Source: PHAA01 sp022706565 (lineage in GTDB: Bacteria > Bacillota > Syntrophomonadia > Syntrophomonadales > Syntrophomonadaceae). Taken from it: 64,000 nt of DNA. The position numbers were made by a program, and so were the translations under genes. Shown here piece by piece: positions 62,901 through 64,000 of the stretch (positions within the stretch are counted from its first letter, which is position 1; every line of letters begins with the position of its first letter). Location of the stretch: contig JAXGLD010000004.1 of NCBI GenBank assembly GCA_040769385.1, positions 318,855 to 382,854 of the forward strand. The letters run 5' to 3'. The notes under the pieces were generated by a model, which was not told where the DNA came from, did no database searches, and saw only the letters and a program-made list of their open reading frames with translations.

Positions 62901-63024
62901 GGAAACGATCGGAACGGTACTATACCAACGTCTAAAAAAGACACATCGGCGTCCGTCCGGAAAGCCGGAACTTGGTATGATTGCGGAAGACCCATCTCCT
63001 AATGTAGTTGATAAAGGAGAATAA
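59950..63024 (+). CDS. hsdR: type I restriction enzyme HsdR subunit
   Basis: The 1024-aa protein has an N-terminal nuclease domain with MELKCQ (PD-(D/E)XK, near 152), then an SF2 motor: Walker A SAGSGKSN near 311, DEAH in IVDEAHSSQ near 414, FTATPKDKTLNMF, and LSRLNRTFRGKQDT as motif VI. The C-terminal part (VYDIKNTLDEFRLYQ, TNFTEMDKVLLQ) is the usual subunit-contact region. It translocates DNA and cuts at a distance when HsdM/S meets unmodified sites. The start is ATG at 59950, three bases after hsdM-S, with GGGAGGTG. Intact. Confidence 0.95.
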   Translation: MSDFEVKEKRFEQDIEEYLLTRGGFQKGDPKVFDRKLALDKGTFLSFIQNSQPKAWERYQKIYGKDSEKQMIDRFCREVKMVGLLRVLRQGFTDRGVKFRAVFWKPETSINETSHKQYEANILHCTRQLHYSLSNENSIDIVMFLNGIPVVSMELKCQFTGQDTSNAIEQYKFDRASKDTIFAFKERVLVHFAVDLTRVYMTTRLEGDKTCFLPFNQGSNGAGKVGGKGNPINPDGYDTAYLWENVLYKDRLLEILQKYLHIQAERDEMTGEIKSESMIFPRYHQLDVVTKLLADVKKNCAGHNYLIQHSAGSGKSNSIAWLAHRLTGLHDDKDDKIFQSVIIVTDRRVLDSQLQNTVYQFDHVEGLVQKIDKNAQQLKAAIEAGTGIIITTLQKFPVIYTEVQSGNKRFAIIVDEAHSSQTGDAAKKLKRALANTEKILEEYAEMENEAEAERKDDEDKLLDELAAQGIHDNMSFFAFTATPKDKTLNMFGWRDENGKYHPFHIYSMRQAIEEGFILDVLKNYMTYKMYYKIAKAIPDDPELDTVAGVKAIRNYETLHPHNISQKTTVMLEHFRSVTKHKIGGKAKAMIVTPSRLHAVRYLQEFKRQIQEKGYTDLDVLVAFSGEIEDDGQTYTEEKLNKTKNGETIKEKALPEAFHTDEFGMLIVAEKYQTGFDEPLLHTMFVDKKLSGVKAVQTLSRLNRTFRGKQDTFVLDFVNSAEDIKKSFEPYYEETVLEEETNPNVIYDIKNTLDEFRLYQQMEIDRFAEIFYSSKDQSAGDLGKLQGTIQPAVDRIKALEPERQDLFKSTLARFNRIYAFITQVCRLFDKDIHKFSVYAKFLLAMLPKGDRDRVYVDDKILLEYYRLEKDFEGGIELESTPEGFRPITGEAGRREKKKDPLTIIIDKINQRYGTNFTEMDKVLLQIENDYATQDKWRTYAQNNDRKTFMLLFEKDFPDMAASRYDQNEDFFVRMFSDPDMMKQVMETIGTVLYQRLKKTHRRPSGKPELGMIAEDPSPNVVDKGE

Positions 63025-63033
63025 TAACTACTG

Positions 63034-63082
63034 AGTCACCTCTAATGCCACTCACTTTGTATTTGAGGTGACTTTCGTTTTG
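63034..63082 (+). terminator. intrinsic terminator after hsdR
   Basis: Nine base pairs, AGTCACCTC/GAGGTGACT, with a ~22-base loop, followed by TTCGTTTTGT. It starts ten bases after the hsdR stop and fits as its terminator. Confidence 0.65.
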
Positions 63083-64000
63083 TATTGCTAAACTGTGTCA
63101 CATAAATTCAAACACCAAATAAACACCAACTCCAAATTACATAGCAGCAAACGTCGGTATGTTTAGGTTTCTTCGCGTATCGGTGTTTATGTTTTCAAGT
63201 AAACCGCATCAACAAGGTATGATGGACGCCTTGCCAAAAATCCAGGCGATCCTGATTGAGAGGTTCAACACCGTAGCTATGATGGCAGCGCCGCCCCACG
63301 GGGCAGACGCGGCAAGGTAGCCAAATAACGTTAACATGAACGGCGGAGATTCGCGGAATTGCAGCAACACCCTCTGTGATGAAAACGGAGCAAACCGAAG
63401 CAGGGGCCCCCAGGGCAGCCACAGGGCGGAGCTAATGGAAAGCAGGGGTGAAGCTCCAAGCGGACGCCAAAAAGGGCGCAGGAGGCGGCACGGAAGGAGA
63501 CGAATTTTCGACCGAGTGATTTAGTATGCCAGCCAAGCACTAGACCGCTATCTATAATAGCGTAACCCAGAAAATCGAAATGATACCATGATTAAGCCAG
63601 CGCCGGGGGTATGCTAAGGCATATATGACTGGGAGGATGAGGTGGCATTCAAGATGACTGTCCTCAGGTGCCCATCATAGGTGCCGGGCCGGGATATTTG
63701 CTGCCAGGTATCATTTCCGGATCAATCAAATGACTGTATAAATTGTATTTTCTGTTTAGAGGATGCATTTTATCAAACCGCCACCGCTCGGGTAATATTA
63801 AGGTGTTGGTTGAGTTCGCTTGCTATAACCTAGAAGCGCGCAGACTATAACCCGAGGTTTGGAGTTCTGCCGCCAACTTGCCGCCAAAGTGATTCCAAAA
63901 GGTTCAAACACGATCAAAAAACAACCAAGAGAGAAATTAATAAAACCCCGACTGACCGGCATTTGCTAACGAACGCAAAACCCTCCAAAACGGCTATAAC
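63083..64000. other. region without a supported gene; GC-rich structured stretch
   Basis: From 63083 to about 63180 there are direct and inverted copies of AAACACC/GGTGTTT. From 63195 to about 63550 the composition is GC-rich with possible hairpins, and a short Arg-rich frame (…GRRRRHGRRRIFDRVI) reads on the plus strand without a clear start signal. After 63550 it becomes mixed and AT-richer to the window end. I find no protein motif, so it may be a mobile-element end, a group II intron relic or an untranslated RNA; none is proven. Confidence 0.35.

Noticed and set aside
63195..63540. Resemblance of the 63.3-kb stretch to large-subunit rRNA (AAGGTAGCCAAAT)
   Set aside because: The match is only 13 bases and the surrounding sequence does not fit rRNA.
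1..64000. CRISPR array or Cas genes
   Set aside because: No regularly spaced short repeats and no cas-like motif were seen.

Overview
The window looks like a large accessory island (genome defence, DNA repair, mobile elements) from an anaerobic Gram-positive of mid GC content, most likely a member of the Clostridia of the Peptococcaceae/Syntrophomonadaceae type. This rests on strong GGAGG-type ribosome binding sites, frequent GTG and TTG starts, a YkvI-type membrane protein and MazEF and Phd/ParE modules. The taxonomic call is inference from gene style only. I saw no rRNA, tRNA or CRISPR array. Most genes lie on the minus strand.

Layout. 1-3.4 kb: the start of an ADP-ribosylglycohydrolase, a small membrane protein, a uracil-DNA-glycosylase-like protein, a Tag/HhH glycosylase with a 4Fe-4S motif and a Sel1-repeat protein. 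3.7-5.5 kb (+): a KAP P-loop NTPase. 5.5-6.5 kb: two joined gene remnants. 6.5-15.7 kb (-): an EVE protein with three C-terminal repeats, a TPR gene split by an in-frame TAG, small unknowns, an HTH-like protein, an SF2 helicase carrying SprT-like and HNH-like domains, a vWA protein, a macro-domain protein and a conserved small protein. 15.9-17 kb (+): a Cys-rich protein. 17.1-23.9 kb (-): cassette copy A (GIY-YIG, 126-aa protein, N-formylglutamate amidohydrolase), then an HhH glycosylase, two PD-(D/E)XK proteins and a NERD-UvrD helicase. 24.3-26.5 kb (+): a membrane protein and a hydrolase, which look ordinary. 26.6-34.7 kb: MazEF, a frameshifted SMC-like gene with a small partner, Phd/ParE, a SWIM protein and decayed toxin-antitoxin genes. 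34.9-37.7 kb: a truncated DUF3427 helicase fused to a truncated IS21 element. 37.8-40 kb: cassette copy B and a glycosylase remnant. 40.1-50.9 kb (-): a four-gene operon of YhaO/Mre11-like phosphoesterase, YhaN/Rad50-like ATPase, a 1965-aa STAND-like ATPase and a 423-aa partner. 51.3-55.5 kb (-): two GGCT-fold proteins, an unknown, an HTH regulator, a GIY-YIG nuclease and a DUF4230 protein. 55.9-57.4 kb: a complete IS. 57.4-63.0 kb (+): a broken XRE regulator and a type I restriction system with a fused HsdM-HsdS. 63.1-64 kb: no clear gene.

How it fits together. Many genes read, cut or remodel DNA: three glycosylase-like proteins, an EVE reader, PD-(D/E)XK, GIY-YIG and NERD nucleases, several helicases, Mre11/Rad50-like proteins and type I restriction. 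Dispersed repeats and matching scars show the island grew by segmental duplication and recombination. The strongest candidate for an undescribed system is the 11-kb YhaO-YhaN-STAND operon. Next come the macro/vWA/helicase-SprT operon, the glycosylase/PD-(D/E)XK/NERD operon and the repeatedly duplicated GIY-YIG/126-aa/amidohydrolase cassette.
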